In this document: piece after piece, positions 34,844-44,309 of the stretch
Numbering within the stretch: position 1 is the first letter of the stretch
How the letters are laid out: every line of letters starts with the position of its first letter
Source of the DNA: an uncultured SAR92 cluster bacterium
GTDB lineage: Bacteria > Pseudomonadota > Gammaproteobacteria > Pseudomonadales > Porticoccaceae
Length of the DNA stretch: 64,000 nt
Reading direction: 5' to 3'
Assembly: GCA_902527245.1 (NCBI GenBank)
Contig: CABZOI010000005.1
Coordinates: 62,001 to 126,000 of the forward strand
Notes under the pieces: generated by a model
Databases searched by the model: none
Told to the model about the DNA's origin: nothing
The model's input: the letters and a program-made list of their open reading frames with translations, nothing else
Program-made: the position numbers and the translations under genes

Positions 34844-36400
34844 CTATTTCAACACTGGCGGGGTAGAAAACGTATGAAACGGAGGCGGCGTGGGTAATGT
34901 CCACTCTAGACCGTCCGCACCTTCCCAAACCTTTGGATCTTCTACTGGCTTTCCCCAGCCAATTGTTCTAATGACATTAAATAGGAAGAGCAATTGCGCC
35001 CCACCGTACATAAACGCTCCAATGCTGGATACCATATTCCAATCCGCAAACTGTAATCCATAATCTGAGTACCTTCTTGGCATTCCCGCTAACCCAAGAA
35101 AATGTTGAGGCATAAAAGTTATATTAAATGCAATAAACGCCAACCAAAACTGAACTTTACCCATAGTCTCGTCATACATGCGCCCACACCATTTTGGCAA
35201 CCAATAATAAATTGCGGCTGTCCCACTGAACACAGCACCTGCAACCATGACATAGTGGAAATGCGCTACCACAAAATAAGTATCGTGATATTGCGTGTCT
35301 GCGGCTGCTATCGAGAGCATCATTCCAGTAAAGCCACCAAACGTAAACAGAATTACAAAGGCGATACAAAACAGCATAGGTGTCTCATAGGTAATAGACC
35401 CTTTATACATGGTAGTGATCCAATTAAAGACTTTTACTCCTGTTGGAACAGCGATGAGCATTGTTGCATACATAAAGTAGAGTTCTCCCGCAATTGGCAT
35501 TCCAACTGTGAACATATGATGCGCCCAGACAATAAAAGATAAAAATGCAATCGCTGCGGTTGCATATACCATCGAGGAATAACCGAAAAGTGGCTTTCTA
35601 CTGAATGTTGGGATTATCTGGGAAACAACGCCAAATGCTGGCAAGATAATTATGTAAACCTCAGGATGCCCAAAAAACCAGAAAACATGCTGAAATAACA
35701 CAGGATCTCCACCACCTGCAGCATCAAAGAAACTAGTACCAAAGTTAATATCCATTAGCATCATAGTCACCGCACCTGCTAATACAGGCATTACAGCAAC
35801 AAGTAAGAATGCGGTTATCAGCCAAGTCCAAACAAATAAAGGCATCTTCATGTACGTCATACCTGGAGCACGCATATTCATGACAGTCGCTATAATATTA
35901 ATAGAACCCATTATTGATGAAGCTCCCATCAAATGGACGCCAAAAATGAAATAATTGACAGTATCTGGAGCATAAGTTGTCGATAGTGGCGCATAAAAAG
36001 TCCATCCAAAGTTAGGACCACCACCTTCCATAAATAAGGTAGAGACCAGTATTGCGAAAGCAAACGGGAGAATCCAAAAGCTAAGGTTATTCATTCTTGG
36101 TAGCGCCATATCAGGAGCACCAATCATCATTGGGATCAGCCAATTTGCTAGTCCAACAAACGCAGGCATGATTGCACCAAAAACCATTACCAATCCATGC
36201 ATTGTCGTCATTTGATTGAAAAACTCTGGTTTGATTAGTTGCATACCAGGCTGAAAAAGCTCTGCCCGAATAATCATGGCAAATGCTCCGCCCAATAGGA
36301 ACATTGCAAAACTGAACCATAAATAAAGTGTGCCTATATCTTTATGGTTGGTACTAAAAAACCACCGAGTGAAAAAGTTTTCTGAGGGTCCGTGAGCCAT
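34844..36400 (-). CDS. coxA: Cytochrome c oxidase subunit I
   Basis: Haem-copper oxidase core, 518 residues, twelve hydrophobic segments. Low-spin haem ligand in MTTMHGLVMVFG; CuB ligands and the Tyr-His cross-link region in WFFGHPEVYIIILPAFG and WAHHMFTVGM; high-spin haem ligands in VVAHFHYVMVAG. N-terminal FTRWFFSTNHKDIGTLYL is classic. It is an A-type oxidase, expected to pump protons. Confidence 0.98.
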   Translation of the reverse strand: MAHGPSENFFTRWFFSTNHKDIGTLYLWFSFAMFLLGGAFAMIIRAELFQPGMQLIKPEFFNQMTTMHGLVMVFGAIMPAFVGLANWLIPMMIGAPDMALPRMNNLSFWILPFAFAILVSTLFMEGGGPNFGWTFYAPLSTTYAPDTVNYFIFGVHLMGASSIMGSINIIATVMNMRAPGMTYMKMPLFVWTWLITAFLLVAVMPVLAGAVTMMLMDINFGTSFFDAAGGGDPVLFQHVFWFFGHPEVYIIILPAFGVVSQIIPTFSRKPLFGYSSMVYATAAIAFLSFIVWAHHMFTVGMPIAGELYFMYATMLIAVPTGVKVFNWITTMYKGSITYETPMLFCIAFVILFTFGGFTGMMLSIAAADTQYHDTYFVVAHFHYVMVAGAVFSGTAAIYYWLPKWCGRMYDETMGKVQFWLAFIAFNITFMPQHFLGLAGMPRRYSDYGLQFADWNMVSSIGAFMYGGAQLLFLFNVIRTIGWGKPVEDPKVWEGADGLEWTLPTPPPFHTFSTPPVLK

Positions 36401-36412
36401 GTATTTTAACCT

Positions 36413-37558
36413 CTAGCGTGATTGCTTATAATTTAGAACATCGAGGGGCTGCACAATGTCATTCATATCATTGCCCCAAGAATTACGTTTGTAATGAATA
36501 ACAGCAGCGATATCTACTTCAGAAAGTTGATCTGCAAATGACTGCATTGCAGACCCAGCAACACCGTTAATCAAAATGCCAATATGATCTTCAATTGGTC
36601 CTGTCACAATAGAACTACCGACGAGAGAAGGGAAAATACCTGCGATACCTTCACCTTGAGCCTGATGACATCCAGCACAAGATATTCCGTACACTTCTTT
36701 TCCTTTCTGCATTAACTCATCATTGGACCAATCTTTCCCTATTGTTGATGCATAGAGCGCAGCTTCTGCTTTCTTTCCTGCTAGCCATTCGTAGTAGTCC
36801 GCTTCTTCCTTAACCTCCACAACTACGGGCATTCTCGAATGGTCCTTTCCACAAAGCTCAGTGCAAGCGCCAACGTAGACACCTGGTTGGTCGGTTTTTG
36901 CCCACGCCGAGGTAAATAACCCTGGGATGGCATCCTTTTTAACAGCAAAATCAGGCACCCACCAGCTGTGAATAACATCGTTGCCAGTTATTAAAAATCT
37001 TACTTTTTTGTTTGTTGGAATCACCAAAGGTTGAGTAACCTCTCTGAGATAATGTTCTCCCTTAGGAACTCTGCCATACTGTTCATCTTGTGAGGTTCTG
37101 AGCTCACTCATGAACTTAATGTCCTCTCCAAGATACTCGTACTGCCATTTCCATTGATATCCCGTGACCTTAATATCTATGTCAGGATTATCGGTATCAT
37201 AAACTTTCAAAAGAGATGTTGTAGCAGGGAAAGCCATCCCTAAAAGTATAATGGCTGGAACAATTGTCCAAATTACTTCGACTGTAAAATTTTCATGAAA
37301 GTTTGCAGCTTTTGCTCCGCGAGATTTTCTGTGCGCAAACATAACGTAGAACATAAAGCCAAAAACCACAACTCCAATTGCGATGCATATATACATCATG
37401 AGCATATGAACATCATAAACAGCATTACTAACTTCGGTAACACCTCGAGGCATGTTCAAGCTCCAAAAACCGCTTTCTGCTGAAGCAAAAGATGTTGCAA
37501 GGAAAGTGTAAATCGCAGCTATTATCTTAAATAAACGGGACATAAATTTTGATCTCAT
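36413..37558 (-). CDS. coxB: Cytochrome c oxidase subunit II with fused cytochrome c domain
   Basis: 381 residues. After a signal or first hydrophobic segment and two transmembrane helices comes the cupredoxin domain with the CuA motif CTELCGKDHSRMPV. The C-terminal 100 residues form a cytochrome c domain with haem motif CAGCH in YGISCAGCHQAQGEG, making a caa3-like subunit. First gene of coxB-coxA-ctaG-coxC. A palindrome lies 48-65 bases upstream of the ATG. Confidence 0.97.
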   Translation of the reverse strand: MRSKFMSRLFKIIAAIYTFLATSFASAESGFWSLNMPRGVTEVSNAVYDVHMLMMYICIAIGVVVFGFMFYVMFAHRKSRGAKAANFHENFTVEVIWTIVPAIILLGMAFPATTSLLKVYDTDNPDIDIKVTGYQWKWQYEYLGEDIKFMSELRTSQDEQYGRVPKGEHYLREVTQPLVIPTNKKVRFLITGNDVIHSWWVPDFAVKKDAIPGLFTSAWAKTDQPGVYVGACTELCGKDHSRMPVVVEVKEEADYYEWLAGKKAEAALYASTIGKDWSNDELMQKGKEVYGISCAGCHQAQGEGIAGIFPSLVGSSIVTGPIEDHIGILINGVAGSAMQSFADQLSEVDIAAVIHYKRNSWGNDMNDIVQPLDVLNYKQSR

Positions 37559-37605
37559 AATCTTTTTTAAACCTTAGGTTTTACACTCTCACTTTCACAA
37601 AATTT

Positions 37606-37645
37606 CACAAATAGATATTTGTGTAATTTATCTATCGTTAGTATA
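37606..37645 (-). promoter_or_regulatory. coxB upstream palindrome and -10 candidate
   Basis: A perfect palindrome CACAAATA-GA-TATTTGTG (37606-37623) lies downstream of a minus-strand TATACT (-10-like, 37640-37645) and upstream of coxB. A repeated TTTCACAAA partly overlaps it. It could be an operator or a leader hairpin. No good -35 was found at standard spacing. Confidence 0.4.
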
Positions 37646-37720
37646 TCAATTATCTATACGATTCACTAGTCAAAATTCGATTAAATACCGCGTATTACTT
37701 AAGGATCAAAGGATTTTGCT

Positions 37721-37756
37721 TTTTGACTGACTGAATGGATATTCAATCAGTCAAAA
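37721..37756. other. Strong hairpin overlapping yheV-like stop codon
   Basis: TTTTGACTGA (37721-37730) pairs with TCAGTCAAAA (37747-37756), 10 base pairs, with an inner GAAT/ATTC stem. It includes the stop of the minus-strand zinc-ribbon gene. No U-run follows on either strand, so it is a poor intrinsic terminator; transcript-end protection is possible. Confidence 0.4.
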
Positions 37757-37986
37757 TCGACAAACTTTACTGCACTGACTTTATTGTTTTTTTGATTTGT
37801 CGACCGGTTAACACGAGTTTTTAGTTCATTAGGCGGCGATGATATTCGTATTTCGTCTTTGAAGCCACATCGAACACATTCTCTGTAGTTAGTATCATCT
37901 TGAGCATAGGCAACTAACTTATCAAGAGCGGAACATTTAGGGCAGATTACGCCAGCTATAAACCTTTTTTCTGTTGAAAACTTCAT
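37747..37986 (-). CDS. YheV-family zinc-ribbon protein (DUF2387)
   Basis: 79-residue protein with N-terminal KRFIAGVICPKC and a second pair in ECVRCGF, giving a four-cysteine zinc ribbon as in E. coli YheV. The last 30 residues are polar and basic and probably disordered. Function in the family is unknown. It lies between coxB and the carbonic anhydrase gene, on the same strand as coxB. Confidence 0.8.
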   Translation of the reverse strand: MKFSTEKRFIAGVICPKCSALDKLVAYAQDDTNYRECVRCGFKDEIRISSPPNELKTRVNRSTNQKNNKVSAVKFVDFD

Positions 37987-38030
37987 AAAACCTCGAGCAC
38001 AATTACATTTATTATACGGAGTAAAACATA

Positions 38031-38582
38031 ATGGATCATCCAGTCAGAACATTCAAAGGAGTCTCACCTTCATTAGGTCAACGAGTCTATGTTGACAAAT
38101 TAGCTACTGTTATAGGAAATGTAAAACTCGGAGATGATGTCTCAATATGGCCCGGCGCTGTGGTGAGGGGTGACATGCATGAGATTACAATCGGGAAACG
38201 AACATGCATACAAGATAATGCCGTCCTACACATAACACATGCTTCTGATTACAACAAAAATGGTTGGCCATTAAAAATTGGCTCCAGCGTAATCGTCGGA
38301 CATGGAGTGATTTTACATGGCTGCACAATCATGGATGAAGTCTTGATTGGGAATGGAGCCATTATAAATGATGGTGCTGTAGTAAATTCCCAAGTGATAG
38401 TAGGCGCAGGAACCTTGGTGCCGCCCTCCAAAAGTTTAGACAGTGGCTATGTCTATGTTGGAAACCCTTGCAAAAAGCTTAGACCAATCACTACGAAAGA
38501 GAGAGATTTTTTCCTATATTCGACAAGCAATTATGTGAAATTAAAGGATGAGTACATAAAGGAATTTAATTCATGTTTCTAA
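38031..38582 (+). CDS. Gamma-class carbonic anhydrase-like protein (YrdA family)
   Basis: 183-residue left-handed beta-helix protein (hexapeptide repeats such as GNVKLGDDVSIWPGAVVRGDM). Three metal-ligand histidines are plausible: AVLHITHASD and IVGHGVILHGC. YrdA-type trimers bind zinc, with carbonic anhydrase activity variably shown. Cytoplasmic. Its last 17 bases overlap the convergent aroE. The yrdA-aroE neighbourhood also occurs in E. coli. Confidence 0.9.
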   Translation: MDHPVRTFKGVSPSLGQRVYVDKLATVIGNVKLGDDVSIWPGAVVRGDMHEITIGKRTCIQDNAVLHITHASDYNKNGWPLKIGSSVIVGHGVILHGCTIMDEVLIGNGAIINDGAVVNSQVIVGAGTLVPPSKSLDSGYVYVGNPCKKLRPITTKERDFFLYSTSNYVKLKDEYIKEFNSCF

Positions 38583-39396
38583 GGTGATCAATAACGTAAT
38601 CGGTCTCCGGTCTCTCACCTAACCAAATGAAAAAAGATTCAGCAGCCTGTTCGACCAACATCCCCAGGCCATCACTTATTGAGGCGCCTCTCAAACTTGC
38701 CCATGCAAGAAAAGGCGTAACCGAACTTGCATACGCTAAATCGTAACAAGAAGAGGTTTCGCTTATTACAGAAGCCGGCAAAGCTATTTCTGTATTTTGT
38801 AGACTCGCGCTTGTTGCATTAATTATAAAATCAAAATCATTTTTCTCTTCTAAATCCTGAATCAAACATGATTTGATATTTCCGTGTTCAGTAAATTCTG
38901 ATGCGAGAAATTCTGCATGCTCTGGAGTTCTATTGAAAATATAAATTTTGTTTGGATTGAGGCTGAGCAAATTCATCAGAATCCCCCGAGCAGCGCCTCC
39001 CGCTCCAATTAACAGGACATTTTTTCTGTCTATACTCCACTTTAGATTTTTAACTAAATCTAACTCGAAGCCCAAGCCATCCGTATTGTCTCCAAATAAA
39101 CTACCATCAGAATGTTGTTTTAATGTATTTACAGAACCCGCAACTTTTGCCCGCTCACTCAGATGATTAGATATTTGAAAGGCTTGCACTTTAAATGGAA
39201 CCGTCACATTTAAGCCCTGTCCTCCCTCATCAAAAAATGACTTCACACTAGATGTGAAAGAATCAACTTCTACAAAGCATTTCTCATAATTCAGCTCGAT
39301 GCCCAATTGCTCTGCAAACATAGAGTGAATTATTGGTGAGAGACTATGTTTGATAGGATTCCCAAAAACAGCAAAATTCTTCAAAATGATACCCAA
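38566..39396 (-). CDS. aroE: Shikimate dehydrogenase
   Basis: NADPH-dependent reduction of 3-dehydroshikimate in the aromatic amino acid pathway. 276 residues. N-terminal [20 protein letters not shown], the catalytic block [11 protein letters not shown] and [21 protein letters not shown], the NADP loop [12 protein letters not shown] and [11 protein letters not shown]. The start is TTG (39396, or 39384), inside the end of hemF (16-base overlap), so translation is probably coupled. Confidence 0.95.
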   Translation of the reverse strand: MGIILKNFAVFGNPIKHSLSPIIHSMFAEQLGIELNYEKCFVEVDSFTSSVKSFFDEGGQGLNVTVPFKVQAFQISNHLSERAKVAGSVNTLKQHSDGSLFGDNTDGLGFELDLVKNLKWSIDRKNVLLIGAGGAARGILMNLLSLNPNKIYIFNRTPEHAEFLASEFTEHGNIKSCLIQDLEEKNDFDFIINATSASLQNTEIALPASVISETSSCYDLAYASSVTPFLAWASLRGASISDGLGMLVEQAAESFFIWLGERPETDYVIDHLRNMN

Positions 39397-40280
39397 TTTC
39401 TTGGCTTCAAATAAAGATCATACAACTCTTTTTCCCGTGAACCCGCCTTGGGCGTCCAATTGTACTCCCATCTCACGAGAGGAGGCATTGACATCAATAT
39501 TGATTCCGTTCTTCCCATACTTTGTAATCCAAAGAGAGTTCCTCTATCTCTCAGCAAGTTAAATTCCACATATCGACCCCTTCGATATAATTGAAATTCT
39601 CTCTCTTTATTTCCAAATTTGGTATTTTTCCGTCGATTAACAATTGGCATGTATGAATCAATAAAAGAGTCACCAGTATCTCTCAAAAACTCAAAACTTT
39701 TATCAAAACCCTCATAATTGAAGTCATCAAAGAAAATGCCTCCAATGCCTCTTGCTTCATTCCGATGAGGCAAGAAAAAATATTCATCACAATTTTTCTT
39801 CAATTTTTGATAGAGACTTTCAGAGAATTTGTCACACACTTTTTTTGCTGAGCAATGCCAATGGATACAGTCATCTTCATATCCATAGAATGGTGTTAAA
39901 TCATATCCACCACCAAACCACCAAATATCTGTATCTCCTTTCCTTGCAGAAAAAAACCGAACATTCATATGGACCGTTGGAACATGAGGATTCAATGGGT
40001 GAATCACTACAGAAACTCCCATTGCTTCCCATACCGCTCCAACAAGCTCAGGTCGCTTTATTGTTGCAGCAGCTGGGATGGAATTTCCAAAAACATGTGA
40101 AAAATTCACACCTCCCTTTTCAATAAAACTTCCATTGCTAAAAAGTCTGCTCTCTCCCCCACCACCCTCTGCTCTCTCCCAGCGATCAGCTAAAAAAGAG
40201 TTCTTATCGGCACTTGATAAGGTGACACAGATTTCATTCTGTAGCTTTTCTAGATACTTTTTTACTGCTAATTTATCCAA
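39381..40280 (-). CDS. hemF: Oxygen-dependent coproporphyrinogen III oxidase
   Basis: Haem biosynthesis, decarboxylating coproporphyrinogen III with O2. 299 residues as in E. coli. Conserved [69 protein letters not shown] and [25 protein letters not shown] start, three bases after tsaC. Requires oxygen, agreeing with an aerobic lifestyle. Confidence 0.97.
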   Translation of the reverse strand: MDKLAVKKYLEKLQNEICVTLSSADKNSFLADRWERAEGGGGESRLFSNGSFIEKGGVNFSHVFGNSIPAAATIKRPELVGAVWEAMGVSVVIHPLNPHVPTVHMNVRFFSARKGDTDIWWFGGGYDLTPFYGYEDDCIHWHCSAKKVCDKFSESLYQKLKKNCDEYFFLPHRNEARGIGGIFFDDFNYEGFDKSFEFLRDTGDSFIDSYMPIVNRRKNTKFGNKEREFQLYRRGRYVEFNLLRDRGTLFGLQSMGRTESILMSMPPLVRWEYNWTPKAGSREKELYDLYLKPRNWVSF

Positions 40281-40283
40281 CTT

Positions 40284-40853
40284 TTAACCCAGTCTAATAA
40301 CTTTGTTTGTTTTGAGATCAATAATATCGCTTACCGATCCCATCCTCTCAACTTCTCCCATAACAAAATAATCTAATTTATCTCCAAAATATTCCTGCAC
40401 TTGAGATTGACTAGTTGCTGGTGGAGCACCTTGAGGATTACAGGAGGTAGAAACAATCGGCCTCCCAAATACTTCGCATAAGCCTTTGGCCACTGGATGC
40501 TTAGTGATGCGCACCGCCACCGAATCATGATCCCCAGTAATCCAGGGAGGGATAGTATCATTAGACGGCACTAGCCAAGTAGTGGGTTTTGATCTCTTTT
40601 CAATGAAACGTCTTTTTGATTGATCATCAAGATCTTCAAGCAATCTTGCAAATTGTTGGTGAGAGGAGCCTATTAGTATCAGTCCTTTAGAGATAGAACG
40701 ATTTTTTAAGCGCAGCACCTTCCTCACTGCTACCTCTGACATTGGATCACAGCCCAAACCCCAAACACCTTCTGTTGGGTAACTTATAACCCCTTGTCTT
40801 TTGAGAACAGCTATAGCACTGGCTAAGAGTTTCGGATACTCACTCGCCTTCAT
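40284..40853 (-). CDS. tsaC: L-threonylcarbamoyladenylate synthase TsaC
   Basis: First step of the t6A37 tRNA modification, making threonylcarbamoyl-AMP. 189 residues, single YrdC domain (the shorter TsaC form). VISYPTEGVWGLGCDP, VLRLKNRSISKGLILIGSS, TWLVPSNDTIPPWITGDHDSVAVRI and RPIVSTSCNPQGAPPATS are typical. Eight bases after purE and three before hemF. The usual dprA neighbour is absent. Confidence 0.94.
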   Translation of the reverse strand: MKASEYPKLLASAIAVLKRQGVISYPTEGVWGLGCDPMSEVAVRKVLRLKNRSISKGLILIGSSHQQFARLLEDLDDQSKRRFIEKRSKPTTWLVPSNDTIPPWITGDHDSVAVRITKHPVAKGLCEVFGRPIVSTSCNPQGAPPATSQSQVQEYFGDKLDYFVMGEVERMGSVSDIIDLKTNKVIRLG

Positions 40854-40861
40854 TAGAAAAA

Positions 40862-41365
40862 TTATTTGCTTAAAGATTCCTGTAATGCTGCATCTTTAGC
40901 AATTATTGAAGCAGCATTATCTGCACGCTCTTTGATGAGCTTTTGATGCATATCAGGGTCTGAAACACCAATAATTTGAGCAGCTAAATAAGCGGCATTT
41001 TTAGCTCCTGCCTTTCCAATTGCTACAGTTGCAACGGGAATACCTCCAGGCATCTGAACAGTTGATAAAAGTGAATCTAAACCGTCCAATGAGCCGTTAA
41101 TTGGAACTCCAATAACAGGTTTTAATGTTGTCGCAGATACTGCACCCGCGAGGTGAGCTGCCATTCCAGCCGCGCATATAAAAGCTACACATCCGCGCTT
41201 ATCCGCATCAGTGACAAAGTCATGCGTTGCCTTTGGAGTACGGTGCGCAGAAGTAACTTTTACTTCGAATGGTATATTAAATTTACGTAATATCTCAAAA
41301 CTGGCCTCCATAATCGGCAGATCTGAATCGGAACCCATAAGTACAGAAACAAATGGCTGTGACAT
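40862..41365 (-). CDS. purE: N5-carboxyaminoimidazole ribonucleotide mutase
   Basis: Purine synthesis, class I PurE. 167 residues. VSVLMGSDSDLPIMEAS at the N-terminus, VTSAHRTPKATHDFV, FICAAGMAAHLAGAVSATTLKPVIGVP and SLLSTVQMPGGIPVATVAIG with the catalytic His in AHR. Good ribosome site GAGAGG. The partner purK is not adjacent. First gene of purE-tsaC-hemF-aroE. Confidence 0.97.
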   Translation of the reverse strand: MSQPFVSVLMGSDSDLPIMEASFEILRKFNIPFEVKVTSAHRTPKATHDFVTDADKRGCVAFICAAGMAAHLAGAVSATTLKPVIGVPINGSLDGLDSLLSTVQMPGGIPVATVAIGKAGAKNAAYLAAQIIGVSDPDMHQKLIKERADNAASIIAKDAALQESLSK

Positions 41366-41465
41366 AAAATTTTCCTCTCAAAAGAGTGGAGACTACCTTA
41401 ACAAATTTGCGTGTGCAACCATGGAAGAGAATAGTCCGTTTAATTTGTGATTTGTGGCATCGACT

Positions 41466-41484
41466 TATCACGGTGATATATAAT
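41466..41484 (+). promoter_or_regulatory. def operon -10 with adjacent palindrome
   Basis: Perfect TATAAT at 41479-41484, directly preceded by the palindrome TATCAC-G-GTGATA (41466-41478) lying in the -35/-10 spacer. The predicted start gives a leader of about 26 bases to the def ATG. A repressor site is inferred; the -35 is poor. Confidence 0.4.
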
Positions 41485-41516
41485 GAGTGTTAATTTTTAG
41501 CAAATTTAATTAAAGA

Positions 41517-42017
41517 ATGGCAATTCTTCCCATCTTAAAATATCCAAATTCTCGACTTAGAGAAAAAGCGAAAACGGTGGAAGTTTTTGACGAGAGGATA
41601 AAAGATATTGTAACCAATATGTTGGATACAATGATGGATGCAAAAGGCATAGGGCTTGCTGCAACTCAAGTTGATATTCACTTGAGAATTGTCGTAACAG
41701 ATATATCAGAGGATTACTCAAGTCCAATCATCTTTATTAATCCAGAGATGAAGATCACTGATGACACACCAAAATCATATACTGAGGGGTGTTTGTCAAT
41801 ACCTGGCATCCAAGAGCCTGTCGAGAGACCAACAGAGGTTTTGGTTAATGCATTCGACCAAGAGGGTAATCCTTTCGAACAAAAGTATACCGGACTTATG
41901 GCAACGTGTATCCAGCACGAAATTGACCACTTAAATGGAAAGTTGTTCATAGACTATCTATCGCCTTTGAAGCGACAACTAATTCGTAAACAAATAAAGA
42001 AAAATAAATCAAAATAA
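41517..42017 (+). CDS. def: Peptide deformylase
   Basis: Iron/zinc hydrolase removing formyl from new proteins. 166 residues. All three motifs present: GIGLAATQVD (motif 1), EGCLSIPG (motif 2, Cys ligand) and QHEIDHLNGKLFIDYLS (motif 3, two His ligands and the catalytic Glu). First gene of the conserved def-fmt-rsmB-trkA-trkH series. Confidence 0.97.
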   Translation: MAILPILKYPNSRLREKAKTVEVFDERIKDIVTNMLDTMMDAKGIGLAATQVDIHLRIVVTDISEDYSSPIIFINPEMKITDDTPKSYTEGCLSIPGIQEPVERPTEVLVNAFDQEGNPFEQKYTGLMATCIQHEIDHLNGKLFIDYLSPLKRQLIRKQIKKNKSK

Positions 42018-42027
42018 TGGTGTCTTT

Positions 42028-42978
42028 TTGAAAATTGTTTTCGCTGGTACACCAGTTTTTGCTGCAGCTCATCTCGCCAAAATCTTAGACAATGGAGAGC
42101 ATGACGTCATCGGAGTTTATACACAACCTGATCGCCCATCGGGTCGAGGAAAGCAGGAATTGCCGAGCGCAGTAAAATCATTAGCCCTCAAAAATAATCT
42201 TCTTGTTCATCAGCCCTTATCTTTAAATAACGCGGAAGAAGTCAAAGTTTTCAACGATTTAAAGCCAGATGTAATGGTGGTGGTTGCTTATGGGATGATC
42301 TTACCAAAATCAATATTACAGGGTCCTCAACATGGCTGCATCAATGTGCACACATCACTTTTACCAAGATGGAGGGGCGCTGCTCCAATTCAAAGAGCAA
42401 TTCAAAATGGAGATACAGAATCTGGAGTATCAGTCATACAAATGGATGAGGGACTAGATACCGGACCAATACTGGGTTCAAAGAAACTTAGTCTATCCAA
42501 ACGAGAGACAGCTCAAACATTGAGAGACCAGATGTCATTAATTGGTCCCACACTGTTACTAACCGTTCTATCACAAATTGAAACGGGTAAAATCTGCGCT
42601 ACAAAGCAAGATCCTTCTCATGCTTGCTACGCGAAAAAAATAATAAAAAGTGAGTGTAAAATTAATTGGATCGAGGATGCGATAAATCTAGAGAGATGCA
42701 TTAGGGCATTCAATCCAGACTCGGTTATGTTTTCTGAATTTAATCACCAGAGAGTAAAAATTTGGCAAGCGAGCAGCATTGAGACATCGCCACTCACCAA
42801 AGATATACAAAGAGTTGGCACTATTCTTCGTGCAAACGATGACGGGTTACTTATAAAGTGTGGTAATGGAGAACTTTTAATTACAGAAATGCAACTTCCA
42901 GGAAAGGTCAAAATGAAGGTAAGTGAAATCTTGAAATCAAAAAGAGAATATTTCTCTGTTGGAAGTATGTTTGAATAA
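42028..42978 (+). CDS. fmt: Methionyl-tRNA formyltransferase
   Basis: Formylates initiator Met-tRNA. 316 residues. The family N-terminus KIVFAGTPVFAAAHL begins at a TTG (42028); an ATG at 42017 runs into a stop, so TTG is the likely start. Active-site INVHTSLLPRWRGAAPIQRAIQNGD carries the Asn and His, and the Asp lies in DEGLDTGPIL. C-terminal tRNA-binding domain from about residue 205. Ten bases after def. Confidence 0.96.
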   Translation: MKIVFAGTPVFAAAHLAKILDNGEHDVIGVYTQPDRPSGRGKQELPSAVKSLALKNNLLVHQPLSLNNAEEVKVFNDLKPDVMVVVAYGMILPKSILQGPQHGCINVHTSLLPRWRGAAPIQRAIQNGDTESGVSVIQMDEGLDTGPILGSKKLSLSKRETAQTLRDQMSLIGPTLLLTVLSQIETGKICATKQDPSHACYAKKIIKSECKINWIEDAINLERCIRAFNPDSVMFSEFNHQRVKIWQASSIETSPLTKDIQRVGTILRANDDGLLIKCGNGELLITEMQLPGKVKMKVSEILKSKREYFSVGSMFE

Positions 42979-44296
42979 TAAAGTTCGACGAAAAAAAGTT
43001 TTATCCTCAAGAGCGATTGCAACACGTGTATTATCAGATGTACTTGGTGGGAAATCTCTCACTGATAGCTTAAATAATAATCACACATTAGTAGCTGACG
43101 ATGAGTACTCACTCTTTAAGGAGATCTGCTTTGGTTGCGTAAGGTGGTATTTACAAATTGAGCAAATAATGAAATTTCTGATGCGAAAATCTTTAGCAAA
43201 GAAACAACCTCAAATACACGCGCTAATTGCAATTGGCATATATCAATTATCAAGAATGCGAATTAAAGAACATGCAGCAATTAATGAGACTGTCAAAGTA
43301 TGTGATGAACTCAAAAGAAGTTGGGCCAAAGGATTAGTTAACGGTATTTTAAGAGAGTTTCAACGGAGCAAATTTAAAGCTTTTAAGTCTGAAAATGAAG
43401 ACATGGCTTTCAATTCAAGTCACCCTACTTGGTTAATTGACATGTTTGAAAAATCTTGGGGAACTTTAAAAACCATGGAACTCACGGAAAATAATAACAT
43501 TCCGGGGCCACTAACGCTTCGAGTTAATACAAAGTTTACAACCAGAGAGGCTTATCTTGATGTGCTCGCCAAAGTGAACATAAAAGCGAGTTTCACTGCA
43601 TATAGTGATAAAGGAATACAGTTAAAAAAACCACTGCCTGTTGAGCGAATACCAGAATTTAATGAGGGTACTGTCAGTGTTCAAGATGAAGCTGCACAAC
43701 TTGCTCCAAGTATTCTAAATTATAGTGAAGAGCACTTAATACTCGATGCTTGTTGTGCGCCAGGTGGAAAAACATGTGATATTTTAGAATCAGAACATAA
43801 ACTTGGATCCCTGTTATCTGTTGATTCTAATGACACCAGATTAAAGAAAGCAGAGGAAAATGCCGCTAGACTAGGACTGCATGGAAATTTTTTAAATGCA
43901 GATTTATGCAAGATTGATGATTGGTGGGATGGTAATCAATTCGACAGAATTATGTTAGATGCTCCATGTTCAGGGACCGGTGTCATCCGAAGACATCCAG
44001 ATATAAAACTTCTCCGAAAAGCTTCTGATATTTCTAAACTTGCAGAAAAACAATTTGAAATTATGTCAGCGATTTGGCCAACACTTAAACCTGACGGAGT
44101 CCTTTTATATATCACTTGCTCGGTGTTACCTGAGGAAAACGATCTGGTAATTGAAAAATTTATAAAATTTCAAAAAGATGTAAAAGTCTCCCAAATTGAA
44201 ATTAATTGTGGGATCTCTACGAAGTATGGCAAACAGTTATTCCCGGAAAAAAATGCACATGACGGATTCTATTATGCTAGGCTAATTAAGGTATAA
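42971..44296 (+). CDS. rsmB: 16S rRNA m5C967 methyltransferase
   Basis: Methylates C967 of 16S rRNA. N-terminal NusB-like RNA-binding domain (to about residue 140), then a Rossmann methyltransferase: motif I LDACCAPGGKTCDIL, motif IV MLDAPCSGTGVIRRHPD with the PC cysteine, motif VI LLYITCSVLPEEND with the catalytic TC cysteine. Start TTG 42971 (or 42959), both inside the end of fmt; no ATG is available nearby. About 441 residues. Confidence 0.95.
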   Translation: MNNKVRRKKVLSSRAIATRVLSDVLGGKSLTDSLNNNHTLVADDEYSLFKEICFGCVRWYLQIEQIMKFLMRKSLAKKQPQIHALIAIGIYQLSRMRIKEHAAINETVKVCDELKRSWAKGLVNGILREFQRSKFKAFKSENEDMAFNSSHPTWLIDMFEKSWGTLKTMELTENNNIPGPLTLRVNTKFTTREAYLDVLAKVNIKASFTAYSDKGIQLKKPLPVERIPEFNEGTVSVQDEAAQLAPSILNYSEEHLILDACCAPGGKTCDILESEHKLGSLLSVDSNDTRLKKAEENAARLGLHGNFLNADLCKIDDWWDGNQFDRIMLDAPCSGTGVIRRHPDIKLLRKASDISKLAEKQFEIMSAIWPTLKPDGVLLYITCSVLPEENDLVIEKFIKFQKDVKVSQIEINCGISTKYGKQLFPEKNAHDGFYYARLIKV

Positions 44297-44309
44297 TTGC
44301 GCTAAAGCT

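Noticed and set aside
35102-35542. 146-residue open frame antisense to coxA
   Set aside because: Lies wholly within the well conserved coxA gene; residues are a shadow of that coding sequence with no family marks.
39752-40126. 124-residue open frame antisense to hemF
   Set aside because: Shadow of hemF; no ribosome site or recognisable motif.
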